Source of the DNA: Amorphoplanes digitatis
Lineage (GTDB): Bacteria > Actinomycetota > Actinomycetes > Mycobacteriales > Micromonosporaceae
Length of the DNA: 64,000 bases
Assembly (NCBI RefSeq): GCF_014205335.1
Contig: NZ_JACHNH010000001.1
Span: 3,280,501 to 3,344,500, forward strand
Reading direction: 5' to 3'
Position numbers and translations under genes: made by a program. Below, one piece after another: positions 32,955 through 42,100 of this stretch. How positions within the stretch are numbered: position 1 is the first letter of the stretch; each line of letters opens with the position of its first letter. Under the pieces are notes generated by a model. It worked only from the letters and a program-made list of their open reading frames with translations, had not been told where the DNA came from and ran no database searches.

Positions 32955-34916
32955 ATGGGTGCTTCGGTGATGCGGGAACGCGTGGCGGCGCTGCGCAGCG
33001 GGTGGGGCGCCGCACTGCTCACCACCGCGGTGCTGCTCGTCGTCGCGGTGGTCGTCGCGGACTTCGTCACCCCGCCCGACAAGGTGTTCTTCTGGCTGAT
33101 CCTGCTGGCGCCGGTGCTCGCGGCGATCCTGCTGCGCCCGTGGGCGGTGGCGGTGGTCGGGCTCGTCGCCCTGATTCTGGTCTGGGTCATGTCGTCGCGC
33201 GGCGGCATGTCCGGAACCGTCGACCAGGCGATGCGCCTGGGCGCGATCGTCGGGATCACCCTGCTCAGCGCCGGGTTCGCCCACCGGCTCGGCGTCCTCG
33301 AGCGCCGGGCGCACCGGGGCGCCGAGCAGGAGTCGACCCTCGCCGCGATCGTGCGCTCGTCCGAGGACGCGGTCATCACCACCGACCTCGACGGCACCAT
33401 CACCACCTGGAACGACGGCGCGACGCGCCAGTACGGCTGGCGGGCCGATGAGGCGATCGGGCGCTGCATCGCCCTGGTGTACACCCATGATCAGATCTTC
33501 GTGATGCCCGACACCCTGGCGGGGCTGAGCGCGGGCAAGCGCCGGGGCCCGATCGAAGCGCACCGGGTCCGCAAGGACGGGTCGCACGTCGAGGTGCTGG
33601 TCAGCATGTGGCCGGTACGCGACCGTTTCGGCCAGGTGGTCTCCGTCGCCCGCATCGAGCGGGACCTCACGGCCGTGAAGCAGGCCGAGGAGCAGCGCCG
33701 GTTGGTCATCGAACGCTCGGCCCTCGCCGAACGGCTGGAATGCCTCGGTCAACTCGCCGGCGGCGTCGCACACGACTTCAACAACCTGCTCGCGATCAAC
33801 CTCAACTACCTCGACTTCGTGCTCGAGCGGACCGCCGACGCCGAGACCCGCGAGGACCTCACCCGCGCCCGGACCAGCGCCGAACGCGCCCGCGAGCTCA
33901 CCCGGCAGCTGCTGCTCTTCGCCCGCCAGGAGCCGGGCGACGCAGAGGTCATCGACGTCGACTCGGTGATCGAGGACGCCCGCGCCCTGCTCGGCCGGAC
34001 CATCGGCGGCCATGTCGAGCTGATCGCCCGCAGGTCGCCGGAGCCGCTCGCCGTCCGCTGCGACTGGGGCCGGATGGAGCAGGTGCTGCTCAACCTGGTG
34101 ATCAACGCGCGCGACGCGATGCCCGACGGCGGCACGGTCGTGATCGAGGCCGGCCCGGTCCGGCTCGAGCACGATCCCGACCGGCTGCCGCCGCTGCCCG
34201 CAGGCCCGTACGCGCAGCTGAAGGTCAGCGACACGGGCACGGGGATGCCCCCGGAGGTCGCCGCCCGCATCTTCGAGCCGTTCTTCACGACCAAGGCCGA
34301 GCAGCACGGCACCGGGCTGGGCCTGGCGACGGTGTACTCCATCGTGACCGAGGCGGGCGGCGACATCACGGTGTCGTCCGAGCCGGGCGTCGGCACCACC
34401 TTCCGGATCCTGCTGCCGGCCGTCTCCGCCCCCGTGGCGCGCGCGGGCGGCGCCGCCGGGAGGGCGCGGCGCGGCGAGACGGCGCCGGGCGGCGGCCGGT
34501 CGCGCATCCTCGTCGTGGAGGACGACGCCGAGGTCCGCAGGATCGCCGTGCGGATCCTGGCGGGCGCCGGCTACCGGGTGACCGAGGCCGCGAACGGCCG
34601 GGTGGCCCTGGACCGGATCAACCGGGGGCCGTTCGACCTGCTGCTGACCGACATCGTCATGCCGGAGATGTCCGGGTCGCGGCTGGCCGAGACGGTGCTC
34701 CTGCACCACCCCGGCACCCGGATCGTGCTGATCTCCGGCTACAGCGAGGAGTGCACCCGGGTGCGGCACCTGACGGTCGAGGGCATCGAGATGATCCACA
34801 AGCCGTTCACCGCGGACGAGCTGCTCGGCGCGGTGCGGCGGGTGCTGGGCGTCGCCACGGACCGGGGTCAGGCGGCGGCCGGCGCGCCGAAGACGACGGG
34901 CACGCCGGGGGAGTAG
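32955..34916 (+). CDS. Hybrid sensor histidine kinase with PAS and receiver domains
   Basis: 653 aa. Three to four N-terminal membrane segments (about 17-38, 44-80, 94-110) act as sensor or anchor. A PAS domain covers about 126-245 (ITTDLDGTITTWNDGATRQYGW). The H-box holds His273 (GVAHDFNNLL). The ATPase has N, G1 and G2 motifs (NLVINARDA, SDTGTGM, GTGLGLA). A C-terminal receiver (about 515-635) carries phospho-acceptor Asp566 in LLLTDIVMPEM. No DNA-binding domain and no adjacent response regulator, so its output partner is elsewhere. Confidence 0.93.
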   Translation: MGASVMRERVAALRSGWGAALLTTAVLLVVAVVVADFVTPPDKVFFWLILLAPVLAAILLRPWAVAVVGLVALILVWVMSSRGGMSGTVDQAMRLGAIVGITLLSAGFAHRLGVLERRAHRGAEQESTLAAIVRSSEDAVITTDLDGTITTWNDGATRQYGWRADEAIGRCIALVYTHDQIFVMPDTLAGLSAGKRRGPIEAHRVRKDGSHVEVLVSMWPVRDRFGQVVSVARIERDLTAVKQAEEQRRLVIERSALAERLECLGQLAGGVAHDFNNLLAINLNYLDFVLERTADAETREDLTRARTSAERARELTRQLLLFARQEPGDAEVIDVDSVIEDARALLGRTIGGHVELIARRSPEPLAVRCDWGRMEQVLLNLVINARDAMPDGGTVVIEAGPVRLEHDPDRLPPLPAGPYAQLKVSDTGTGMPPEVAARIFEPFFTTKAEQHGTGLGLATVYSIVTEAGGDITVSSEPGVGTTFRILLPAVSAPVARAGGAAGRARRGETAPGGGRSRILVVEDDAEVRRIAVRILAGAGYRVTEAANGRVALDRINRGPFDLLLTDIVMPEMSGSRLAETVLLHHPGTRIVLISGYSEECTRVRHLTVEGIEMIHKPFTADELLGAVRRVLGVATDRGQAAAGAPKTTGTPGE

Positions 34917-35599
34917 AGGACGCTGGCCGGCGGTCCGGCCGGTAGCGGCAGGCCGGCGGCGCGCAGCAGGTCGTCGTCGAGGTCGAGCAGCTCCGCGCGG
35001 TGCAGCGGCCAGCATGGGTGCTCGTTCGGCAGGTGCACGGTGCTGCCCCAGGCGCGGGTGTGCAGGCCCCAGCGGGCGGTCACGAAGTGCTCCAGCGCCG
35101 ACGGTCGATCGAGCGCCGCTCCGACGCGTACCGTCATGGAAGAGGCCGCCCCGCGCGGGGCGGGCCAGCGCCGCCTGCTGGTGTATCGCACGACGTCGCG
35201 GTCCTTTTCCAGGCGCATGCGTGACCACATGTAGGGCAGGCGCAGCAGCGCCCGCGCGGTCAGGACGGGCAGCAGCCGCTCGGCGTCCAGGGAGAGGAAG
35301 ACGACCGCCCGCCGGCCCTGGCCGTCCACGCTGTACAGACGGACGTTCGTCTCGCAGAACGTGCCGAGGTAGGGGATGCCCGGGCCGCGCAGCGCGCCGA
35401 GCCGCACCATCCGGAAGCCGATCAGCCCGGTGTAGGTGACGCCGTCGAGGGTGTCGGGCACGGTGCCGCGCGGCAGGAACGGCGCGACCACCTCCGGCGG
35501 CAGGGCCCAGTGCAGGAACGCCAGGTCGTGCCAGCGCTGCACCAGCCACGGGCGGCGCACCGGCCGCATCGTCTCCGGGGTCACGTCCTCGATCCGCAC
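34868..35599 (-). CDS. DUF2071 (YqjF-like) family protein
   Basis: 243 aa from a GTG at 35599 (MRIEDVTPETMRP). The pattern WLVQRWHDLAFLHWALPPEVVAPFLPRGTVPDTLDG and YLGTFCETNVRLY is characteristic of DUF2071. An alternative GTG lies five codons upstream. Its 3' end overlaps the histidine kinase gene by 49 nt in convergent orientation; both frames look genuine. Function unknown; the family has an acetoacetate-decarboxylase-like fold. Confidence 0.86.
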   Translation of the reverse strand: MRIEDVTPETMRPVRRPWLVQRWHDLAFLHWALPPEVVAPFLPRGTVPDTLDGVTYTGLIGFRMVRLGALRGPGIPYLGTFCETNVRLYSVDGQGRRAVVFLSLDAERLLPVLTARALLRLPYMWSRMRLEKDRDVVRYTSRRRWPAPRGAASSMTVRVGAALDRPSALEHFVTARWGLHTRAWGSTVHLPNEHPCWPLHRAELLDLDDDLLRAAGLPLPAGPPASVLYSPGVPVVFGAPAAA

Positions 35600-35692
35600 G
35601 GACCTATCATGCACGCGCGTTGATCCTTTTGTGGTGCTCCGTGCGTATCGTGGGTACATCCCGGTAACGCCTGCCCCTCGGAGGACCCCCGC

Positions 35693-36430
35693 ATGCCGGT
35701 ACCGCGTCGCTCCCGCATTCTGCTGTCGGCCTTCGTGGCGACGGCGCTGGTCGCGCTCGGCTGCGTCTCGGCGCCCGACGACCCGGCCGCCGGCCCGGCC
35801 CGTCCGGCGCCGACCGCCGAGCGCACCTCCACACCGGCGGGGGAGGACCCGGACGGCACCGACACCCCCGAGGAGTTCGCGGCCGACGTCGGCGACGCGA
35901 CGCGGGTGGCCGAGGACTACTGGAAGGCCGGTTTCGCGGAGTCCGATCTGAAATTCCGGCCGGTCGCGCAGGTGATCCCGTACGAGCGGGAGGGCGAGGT
36001 CGAGTGCGGCGGGCAGCCGCTCGGGCTCAACAACGCCGCGTACTGCTCGGCCGGTGACTTCATCGCGTACGACATGAACTGGGCGTTCGCCGCGTTCCAG
36101 CAGATCGGCGACGCGTTCATCTTCTACCTGCTCGGCCACGAGTACGCGCACGCCATCCAGGGCCGGCTGCGGATACAGCACGAGCTCTCGATCGACACGG
36201 AGTTGCAGGCCGACTGCATGGCGGGCGCGTACATCGGCGACATGGAGCGCAAGGGCAGGCTCAAGCTCGACGACGGCGACCTCGACGAGCTCGCCGCGGG
36301 CCTGGAGGCCGTCGGCGACGACCCGGGCCAGCCCTGGTTCGCCGAGGGCGCGCACGGCTCGGCGGAGCAGCGCACCAGGGCCTTCAACCGCGGCTACAAG
36401 AACTCGCTCAAGCCCTGCGACGTGTCTTAG
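35693..36430 (+). CDS. Neutral zinc metallopeptidase lipoprotein
   Basis: 245 aa. Lipoprotein signal with lipobox ALGC (Cys24), then a Pro/Thr-rich linker. The zinc motif HEYAH (149-153) and a downstream Glu in TELQADCMAGAY (about 170) form the HExxH + ExxA site of the YpfJ/neutral zinc metallopeptidase family. Cys at about 105 and 118 probably make a disulfide. Anchored to the outer face of the membrane; substrate unknown. Good start with GGAGG upstream of 35693. Confidence 0.9.
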   Translation: MPVPRRSRILLSAFVATALVALGCVSAPDDPAAGPARPAPTAERTSTPAGEDPDGTDTPEEFAADVGDATRVAEDYWKAGFAESDLKFRPVAQVIPYEREGEVECGGQPLGLNNAAYCSAGDFIAYDMNWAFAAFQQIGDAFIFYLLGHEYAHAIQGRLRIQHELSIDTELQADCMAGAYIGDMERKGRLKLDDGDLDELAAGLEAVGDDPGQPWFAEGAHGSAEQRTRAFNRGYKNSLKPCDVS

Positions 36431-36534
36431 CCGTCACACCACCGGGTCCGGCGGCGCCGGGTTCGCAAGAATGGGCGGGTAGACGACCCGATCGGCCCGG
36501 GAGGCCCGCCCTGACACCACGACTACCGGCAGCG

Positions 36535-37182
36535 GTGCTCTTCGACATGGACGGCACGCTCGTCGACAGCGAGAAGGTCTGGGAGGTCGCGCTGCACGAG
36601 CTCGCGGCCCGGGCCGGCGGCGAGCTGTCACCGGCGGCGCGGCGGGCGATGATCGGCTCCAGCATGGCCACCTCGATGCGGATCCTCCGCGACGACCTGG
36701 GCCAGCCCGGACGCGACGAGGCCGCCGACGTCGACTGGCTGGAGCGGCGCGTCGAGGAGCTCTTCGCCGACGGGCTGGTCTGGCAGCCCGGCGCGTTCGA
36801 GCTGCTGAAGGCCGTGCGGGCCGCGGGCCTGCCGACCGCGCTGGTCACCTCGACCGGTCGCCGGCTGGTGGAGGTCGCGCTGGACACCCTGGGCCGGGAG
36901 AACTTCGACGTCGTGGTCTGCGGCGACGAGGTGTCCGCCCCGAAGCCGGACCCGGCGCCGTACCGGACCGCGGCCGGCCTGCTGGGCGTGGAGATCGCGC
37001 AGTGCGTGGCGATCGAGGACTCGCCGACCGGCATGGCCAGCGCGGTGGCCTCCGGCGCGGCGGTGCTCGCGGTGCCGGCCGAGCTGGAGCTGCCGGCGAC
37101 CGACGGCGTCCACCTGCGCGACTCCCTCGAGGACGTCGACCCGGCGTTCCTGTCGAGCCTGCTCGTCCCGATACCGGGCTGA
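36535..37182 (+). CDS. HAD-family phosphatase (beta-phosphoglucomutase-like)
   Basis: 215 aa from the GTG at 36535. LFDMDGTLVDSE is HAD motif I with a type-1 cap after it; TALVTSTGR is motif II, KPDPAPY motif III and IEDSPTGMASAV motif IV. The called start leaves only one residue before motif I. A CTG at 36511, with GGGAGG 6 nt upstream, would add a normal first strand (TPRLPAAV) and may be the real start. Acts on small phosphorylated metabolites. Confidence 0.9.
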   Translation: MLFDMDGTLVDSEKVWEVALHELAARAGGELSPAARRAMIGSSMATSMRILRDDLGQPGRDEAADVDWLERRVEELFADGLVWQPGAFELLKAVRAAGLPTALVTSTGRRLVEVALDTLGRENFDVVVCGDEVSAPKPDPAPYRTAAGLLGVEIAQCVAIEDSPTGMASAVASGAAVLAVPAELELPATDGVHLRDSLEDVDPAFLSSLLVPIPG

Positions 37183-37183
37183 G

Positions 37184-37215
37184 CCCGCGCCGGCCCTGTT
37201 GCGGGCCGGCGCGGG
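37184..37215. terminator. Bidirectional terminator hairpin
   Basis: A perfect 13-bp stem (CCCGCGCCGGCCC with GGGCCGGCGCGGG) around TGTTGC between convergent stop codons of the HAD and ABC permease genes. Confidence 0.8.
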
Positions 37216-37226
37216 AACTCCCCCCG

Positions 37227-39770
37227 TCAGTCGTGGGCGATGGCGCCCAGGACGTTGAGGCGGGCGGCGCGGATCGCCGGCAGTACCGCGGCGATCACGC
37301 CGACCAGGGCGGCCAGCACCAGGTAGGTGCCCATCCGGCCCCAGGGCAGCACCAGCTCGGTGATGCCGTCGCTCTTCAGGGCCCGGGTCACCGCGGTGCC
37401 GAGACCGGCGCCGACGACCACGCCGAGCAGCGCGCCGAAGACCGAGATCACCACGGCCTCGACCGTCACCATGCGCATCGTCTGCGCACGGCCCAGGCCG
37501 ACCGCGCGCAGCAGGCCCAGCTCGCGGGTCCGCTCCAGCACCGACAGCGCCAGCGTGTTGATGACGCCGAGCACGGCGATCAGGATCGCCAGCGCCAGCA
37601 GGATCTGGATCATCGTGATGATCACGTCGAACGTCGAGGCCTGCTGGTCGACGAACGCCTGCGCGTCCTGCGCCGAGACCTCGGGGCTGTCCGCCAGCAG
37701 GGCCTTGACCTGCGGCAGTACCTGGCCGACCGGAACGCCCGCGTCGAGCCGGACGAAGCCGATCATCGGCTGGGAGATGCCGAAGTCCTTCGAGGCGGCG
37801 GCCGGCAACAGGAAGTTGCCCGGCAGCGCGTCCTCCGGGAAGGTCGCCGCGACCGTGTACTCGTGCGGATCGCCGCGGGACGCCTGGATCGTCAGCCGGG
37901 TGCCGACCTGCCAGCCGTGCTCGCTCGCCTCCGGCGCGCTCACGACGACCTGGTCGTCGCGCAGCGTCGTCAGCGTGGCGCCGTCCCCGTACGCCTCGGA
38001 CAGCCCGGCCAGGTCGTCGGTGGCGTCCACCCACTGCTTCTCGCCGTTGATCAGGACCTGGTCGCTCCACAGGCCGGCCGCCGCCCGTACGCCCGGAATG
38101 GCCGCGGCCTTGCGCAGCACGGCCGGGTCGTAGGTCGCCGGGCGCGGGCCGTTGTCGTCCCCGCTGATGATCACCTCGGCCTTGAGCACGGTCGAGGCCA
38201 TCGCCTTGAGGCTGCTCTTGGCGGAGTCCATCACCACGGTGACGCCGGTGACCAGCGCGATGCCGACCATCAGCGCGGCCGCGGTGATCGCCGTGCGGCG
38301 CGGGTTGCGGCCCGAGTTGAGCCGGCCCAGCCGGCCCGGCAGCGACCACGAGAAGATCCGGCCGATCACCGAGACGACCGGGCGGCTGATCAGCGGGGTG
38401 AGCAGCGCGATGCCGATGAACGACACCAGCACGCCGCCGAGGATCGTCCAGAGGGTGGCGTCGCCGGCGTCCCCGAACAGCCCGATGCCCAGCGCCGTGG
38501 CCCCGGCCGCCGTGACGACGCCGCCGGCGATGCTGATCTTGGTGAGCGGCCGGTCCGGCGTGGCGACGTCCTGCATCGCCGCGACCGGTGAGATCCGCGA
38601 CGCCCGCAGCGCCGGCAGGACCGCGGCGACCACGGTGACCAGCACGCCGACGACGAACGAGCTGATGATTGCCTCGAGCGGCACGCCGAGCGGCGCCAGC
38701 TCCAGCCCGCCGCCACCGACCGAGCTGAACAGGTACGCCAGCCCGAAGCCGACGCCGACGCCGGCCGCGAGGCCGAGCACCGCCGCGACCAGCCCGATCA
38801 CCACCGCCTCGACGAGCACCGAGCCGATGACCTGGCGCCGGCTCGCGCCGATCGCCCGCATCAGCGCCAGCTCCCGGGTGCGCTGCGCGACGATGATCGA
38901 GAAGGTGTTGAGGATCAGGAAGACGCCGACGAACAGGGCGACGCCGGCGAAGCCCAGCAGGATGTTGCTGAAGAAGCCGAGCCCCTCCTGGATGCCGGCG
39001 GCGTTGTCCTTGGCGAGCTGCTCGCCGGTCCGGGTCTCGTAGCCCGGGCCGACGGCGGCGGCGATCCGGTCCCGCAGCGCCTCCGGCGTCACGCCGTCGT
39101 CCGCCCGCACCTGGATCGAGCTGAAGACGCCGGTCTCGCCGAGCATGAGCTGCTGCGCGACGGGCTCGGTGAACGCGACCTCCTGCGCGCCGCCGATGCT
39201 GTCCCGGTTGCCGCTGTAGCCCCAGATCCCGACGAGGGTGAACTCCTTCTTCGGCTCCAGCGTGAGCACGCCGACCCGGTCGCCGACCTTGATGCCGGCG
39301 GCCTTCGCGACGGCCGCGTTCACCGCGATCTCGGTCGCCGCGGTCGGGCCGCGGCCCTCGCGCAGCTGCATCAGGTCGTCGGTGCCGGTCCAGTTGTTGC
39401 CCAGCCGGGGCGGGCCCATCGAGGTGAGTACCTTGCCGTCGCTGCCGATCACCCGAGCGCCGTCGGCGCTGACCTGCCCGACCGCGCTCTTCACGCCGGG
39501 TACGCCGCTCACCTGCTTGACGACCGAGGCGGGCAGCGGGGCCGCCACCTCCTCGCCCTCGAACTCGGAGACCTCGACCTTGGGCTTGGCGCTCACCGAG
39601 ACGTCGGTAGTGGAGAACGCGCTGGCGAACAGGTTGTCGAACGAGCGGTTCAGGGTGTCGGTGACCACGAACGCGCCGGCCACGAACATGACGCCGAGCA
39701 CGACGGCGAGCCCGGAGAGTATGAGCCGCAGCTTGCGCGCCAGCAGGCTCTTCAGGGTCGCGCGCAGCAT
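37227..39770 (-). CDS. ABC transporter permease, MacB/FtsX family (large)
   Basis: 847 aa from the ATG at 39770, which overlaps the ATPase stop by 1 nt. N-terminal membrane segment LRLILSGLAVVLGVMFVAGAFVV, a large extracytoplasmic core domain (about 50-270), a first FtsX bundle (RTRELALMRAIGASRRQVIGSVLVEA), a second extracytoplasmic domain and a second FtsX bundle with LERTRELGLLRAVGLGRAQTMRMVTVEA. The two-half structure is typical of actinobacterial exporters handling lipids, lipoproteins or peptides. Substrate unknown. Confidence 0.93.
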   Translation of the reverse strand: MLRATLKSLLARKLRLILSGLAVVLGVMFVAGAFVVTDTLNRSFDNLFASAFSTTDVSVSAKPKVEVSEFEGEEVAAPLPASVVKQVSGVPGVKSAVGQVSADGARVIGSDGKVLTSMGPPRLGNNWTGTDDLMQLREGRGPTAATEIAVNAAVAKAAGIKVGDRVGVLTLEPKKEFTLVGIWGYSGNRDSIGGAQEVAFTEPVAQQLMLGETGVFSSIQVRADDGVTPEALRDRIAAAVGPGYETRTGEQLAKDNAAGIQEGLGFFSNILLGFAGVALFVGVFLILNTFSIIVAQRTRELALMRAIGASRRQVIGSVLVEAVVIGLVAAVLGLAAGVGVGFGLAYLFSSVGGGGLELAPLGVPLEAIISSFVVGVLVTVVAAVLPALRASRISPVAAMQDVATPDRPLTKISIAGGVVTAAGATALGIGLFGDAGDATLWTILGGVLVSFIGIALLTPLISRPVVSVIGRIFSWSLPGRLGRLNSGRNPRRTAITAAALMVGIALVTGVTVVMDSAKSSLKAMASTVLKAEVIISGDDNGPRPATYDPAVLRKAAAIPGVRAAAGLWSDQVLINGEKQWVDATDDLAGLSEAYGDGATLTTLRDDQVVVSAPEASEHGWQVGTRLTIQASRGDPHEYTVAATFPEDALPGNFLLPAAASKDFGISQPMIGFVRLDAGVPVGQVLPQVKALLADSPEVSAQDAQAFVDQQASTFDVIITMIQILLALAILIAVLGVINTLALSVLERTRELGLLRAVGLGRAQTMRMVTVEAVVISVFGALLGVVVGAGLGTAVTRALKSDGITELVLPWGRMGTYLVLAALVGVIAAVLPAIRAARLNVLGAIAHD

Positions 39771-40537
39771 CAGAGCACCACCGGCGCGGCGTGGGTGTCG
39801 AGGCGCTTCATCATGTCCAGCACCGACTCGGGGGTCGGCTCGAGCAGCTCGTCGACGATCTCGCCGTCGGCCAGGAAGACGACGCGGTCGGCGTAGCTCG
39901 CCGCCACCGGGTCGTGGGTGACCATGATGATGGTCTGGTGGTGCTCGCGGACGCTGGCCCGCAGGAACGAGAGCACCTCGGCGCCCGAGCGCGAGTCCAG
40001 GTTGCCGGTCGGCTCGTCGGCGAAGATGACGTCGGGCCGGCCGATGAGGGCACGGGCGCACGCGACGCGCTGCTGCTGGCCGCCGGAGAGCTGGCTGGGC
40101 CGGTGGCTCAGCCGGTCCCGCAGGCCGACGGTGTCGATGACGATGTCCCACCACTGCGGATCGGGCTTGCGGCCGGCGATGTCCAGCGGCAGCCGGATGT
40201 TCTCCTGCGCGCTGAGCGTCGGCAGCAGGTTGAACTGCTGGAAGATGAAGCCGACCCGGTCCCGGCGCAGCCGGGTGAGCGCCTTGTCGCCCAGGCCGGT
40301 GACGGCGGTGCCGCCGATGTGCACCTCGCCGCGGTCGACCGTGTCCAGACCGGCCAGGCAGTGCATCAGGGTCGACTTGCCGCTGCCGGACGGGCCCATG
40401 ATGGCCGTGAACCGGCCCCGCTCGAAGTCCGCGCTCACGCCGCGCAGCGCGACGACCCGGGCCTCGCCGGAGCCGTACACCTTCCAGACCTCTTTCGCAC
40501 GTGCGGCCACCGGATCGCCGGCCATCGTCGCTGTCAC
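39770..40537 (-). CDS. ABC transporter ATP-binding protein
   Basis: 255 aa from a GTG at 40537 (MTATMAGDP), with a G-rich ribosome site just upstream; the frame continues further but without a better start. Walker A MGPSGSGKST, FIFQQFNLLP Q-loop, LSGGQQQRVACARAL signature, Walker B VIFADEPTGNLD and the switch His in VTHDP are intact. Partner of the large permease immediately downstream. Upstream DNA contains the divergent promoter of the RHH/DUF4097 pair. Confidence 0.95.
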   Translation of the reverse strand: MTATMAGDPVAARAKEVWKVYGSGEARVVALRGVSADFERGRFTAIMGPSGSGKSTLMHCLAGLDTVDRGEVHIGGTAVTGLGDKALTRLRRDRVGFIFQQFNLLPTLSAQENIRLPLDIAGRKPDPQWWDIVIDTVGLRDRLSHRPSQLSGGQQQRVACARALIGRPDVIFADEPTGNLDSRSGAEVLSFLRASVREHHQTIIMVTHDPVAASYADRVVFLADGEIVDELLEPTPESVLDMMKRLDTHAAPVVL

Positions 40538-40738
40538 TTCCGCCCCCTGTATTTCCAACGTGTGGACCGGCCGGGCTTTCGCGCCCGGCCGGCCCGCCCA
40601 GTGTTTCGTCGAAATCCGGCGGGGGCGTCCGCCCACGGGCGGAGCGCGACGCGGAGATTTGCTCGGGGATTCCTCCAGCGGGTTCTCAGGGTTGTCCCTG
40701 ACTTCGGTCCGCGTGGCAGGTTGACGTCGAGGTGACGG

Positions 40739-40773
40739 TTGACAGACGTCATTGGTGACGTCACCATGGCGTC
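40739..40773 (+). promoter_or_regulatory. RHH gene promoter with overlapping 14-bp palindrome
   Basis: -35 TTGACA (40739-40744), a 17-nt spacer, -10 CACCAT (40762-40767), then 6 nt to the ATG at 40774. The perfect palindrome TGGTGACGTCACCA (40753-40766) overlaps the -10, and half-sites GACGTC occur on the upstream side (about 40733 and 40745). This looks like an autoregulatory operator for the ribbon-helix-helix protein encoded here. Confidence 0.65.
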
Positions 40774-41265
40774 ATGGACCTGACACCGTACCTCGAATCG
40801 CTGCGCGGCGACCTCGCCGCGGCGGCGGCGCCGGGCGGCCCGGAGACCACCCGCGCGGCCGAACTGCTCAGCCACGCGATCGAGTCCTCGGCCCGGCTCG
40901 CGCTGCTCCAGGCGCTCTCCGACGCGGCGGCCGAGATCACCACGCGGCTGCACGGGCCCGTCGTCGACGTCCGGCTCCGCGGCCGGGAGGCGGACCTGGT
41001 GGTCAGCCAGGTCTACGCCGAGCCCGAGCCACCGGCCGCGGCGCCGTCCGCGCCGCCGCTGGAGGGCGGCGACCTGGCCCGGCTCACGCTGCGCATGCCG
41101 GAGGCGCTGAAGGCCCACGTCGAGCAGGCCGCCGCGGCCGAGGGTGTCTCGGTAAACGCCTGGCTGGTCCGGGCCGTCACCACGGCCGCGGGCCGGCCGG
41201 CACCCGAACCGCCGCCGGGCCGGGGCCGTCACGGAAAGCGCATCACCGGCTTCGCGCAAGCCTGA
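40774..41265 (+). CDS. Ribbon-helix-helix (HicB/Arc-like) DNA-binding protein
   Basis: 163 aa. The C-terminal part contains ARLTLRMPEALKAHVEQAAAAEGVSVNAWLVRAV, a clear ribbon-helix-helix (Arc/MetJ type) domain, followed by a basic tail (GRGRHGKRITGF). The N-terminal half is helical with a strand section (DVRLRGREADLVVSQVY) as in HicB-like proteins. The likely role is repressing its own operon at the TGGTGACGTCACCA palindrome. Start ATG is leaderless. It is followed 30 nt later by a DUF4097 protein. Confidence 0.82.
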   Translation: MDLTPYLESLRGDLAAAAAPGGPETTRAAELLSHAIESSARLALLQALSDAAAEITTRLHGPVVDVRLRGREADLVVSQVYAEPEPPAAAPSAPPLEGGDLARLTLRMPEALKAHVEQAAAAEGVSVNAWLVRAVTTAAGRPAPEPPPGRGRHGKRITGFAQA

Positions 41266-41295
41266 CCAGCACGCTCATCGAGAGAGGACACGACC

Positions 41296-42096
41296 ATGCC
41301 CGAGTTCGACCACGCGACGCCCGTCACGGTCTCCCTGCGCCTGCACCGCGGCGAGGCGGACATCTACGCCGAGCCACGCCAGACCGTGCGGGTGGACGTC
41401 ACCGAGGCCGGCGCCGACGCGTCGGAGAGTTTCACCGTACGGCTGGAGGGCGACACACTGATCGTCCACGCGCCGGAGGGCACGCCGTGGCAGTGGCGCT
41501 ACCCGAAGACCAGGATCGTCGTCCGGGTGCCGGAGGGCAGCTCGCTGGCGATGAAGTCGGCGTCGGCCGACATCCGCGCGGCGGGCCGCTACGCGACGGT
41601 GCAGGCCAGCCTCCAGTCCGCCGACGCCGAGGTGGACCGGGTCGACGGCGACGCGAGCCTGAAGGCCGCCAGCGGCGACCTGAAGGTGGTGCACGTCGGC
41701 GGGTCGCTGCGGCTGAGCAGCTCGTCGGGCGACGTCGAGGTCGGTGACGTCATCGGTGACGTCAGTGCCGACACCGCGAGTGGCGACATCACCATCCGGG
41801 CGGCCGGCGCTTCGGTGCAGGCGGAGTCGGCGTCCGGCGACATCGAGGTCGGCGTGCTCCGGCGCGGCCGGGCCCGGTTCAGGACGGCGTCGGGCGACGT
41901 CTCGGTCGGCGTCGCCGCCGGCACCGGTGTCTGGCTGGACCTGAGCACCGCTTCCGGCTCGACGTCGAACGACCTGTCGATGGGCGCGACGGCGCCCGGC
42001 GGCGAGCAGCAGGCGACCCTGGAGCTCGGCGTGCGCACGGCGAGCGGCGACATCGACGTGCACCGCGCCGCGGGCGACACGCCGCTCGCGGCCTAG
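41296..42096 (+). CDS. DUF4097 family beta-helical protein
   Basis: 266 aa. Tandem repeats of the ASGDI/SGDVEV type run from about residue 95 to the end (ASADIRA, KAASGDLKV, SSSSGDVEV, TASGDITI, SASGDIEV, TASGDVSV, TASGDIDV), which build a parallel beta-helix. No signal peptide, so cytoplasmic. GAGAGGA lies upstream of the ATG. Pairing with an RHH regulator recurs in actinobacteria as I recall. Function unknown, perhaps a scaffold or adhesin-like oligomer. Confidence 0.88.
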   Translation: MPEFDHATPVTVSLRLHRGEADIYAEPRQTVRVDVTEAGADASESFTVRLEGDTLIVHAPEGTPWQWRYPKTRIVVRVPEGSSLAMKSASADIRAAGRYATVQASLQSADAEVDRVDGDASLKAASGDLKVVHVGGSLRLSSSSGDVEVGDVIGDVSADTASGDITIRAAGASVQAESASGDIEVGVLRRGRARFRTASGDVSVGVAAGTGVWLDLSTASGSTSNDLSMGATAPGGEQQATLELGVRTASGDIDVHRAAGDTPLAA

Positions 42097-42100
42097 CCTC

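Noticed and set aside
32883..35549. 888-aa open frame antisense to the histidine kinase
   Set aside because: Shadow of the kinase; it runs through the DUF2071 coding region in a different frame.
41740..41765. Second copy of GGTGACGTCA repeats, resembling the RHH operator
   Set aside because: It lies within the DUF4097 coding repeats (GDVIGDVSAD) and is explained by codon use, though a binding role is not excluded.
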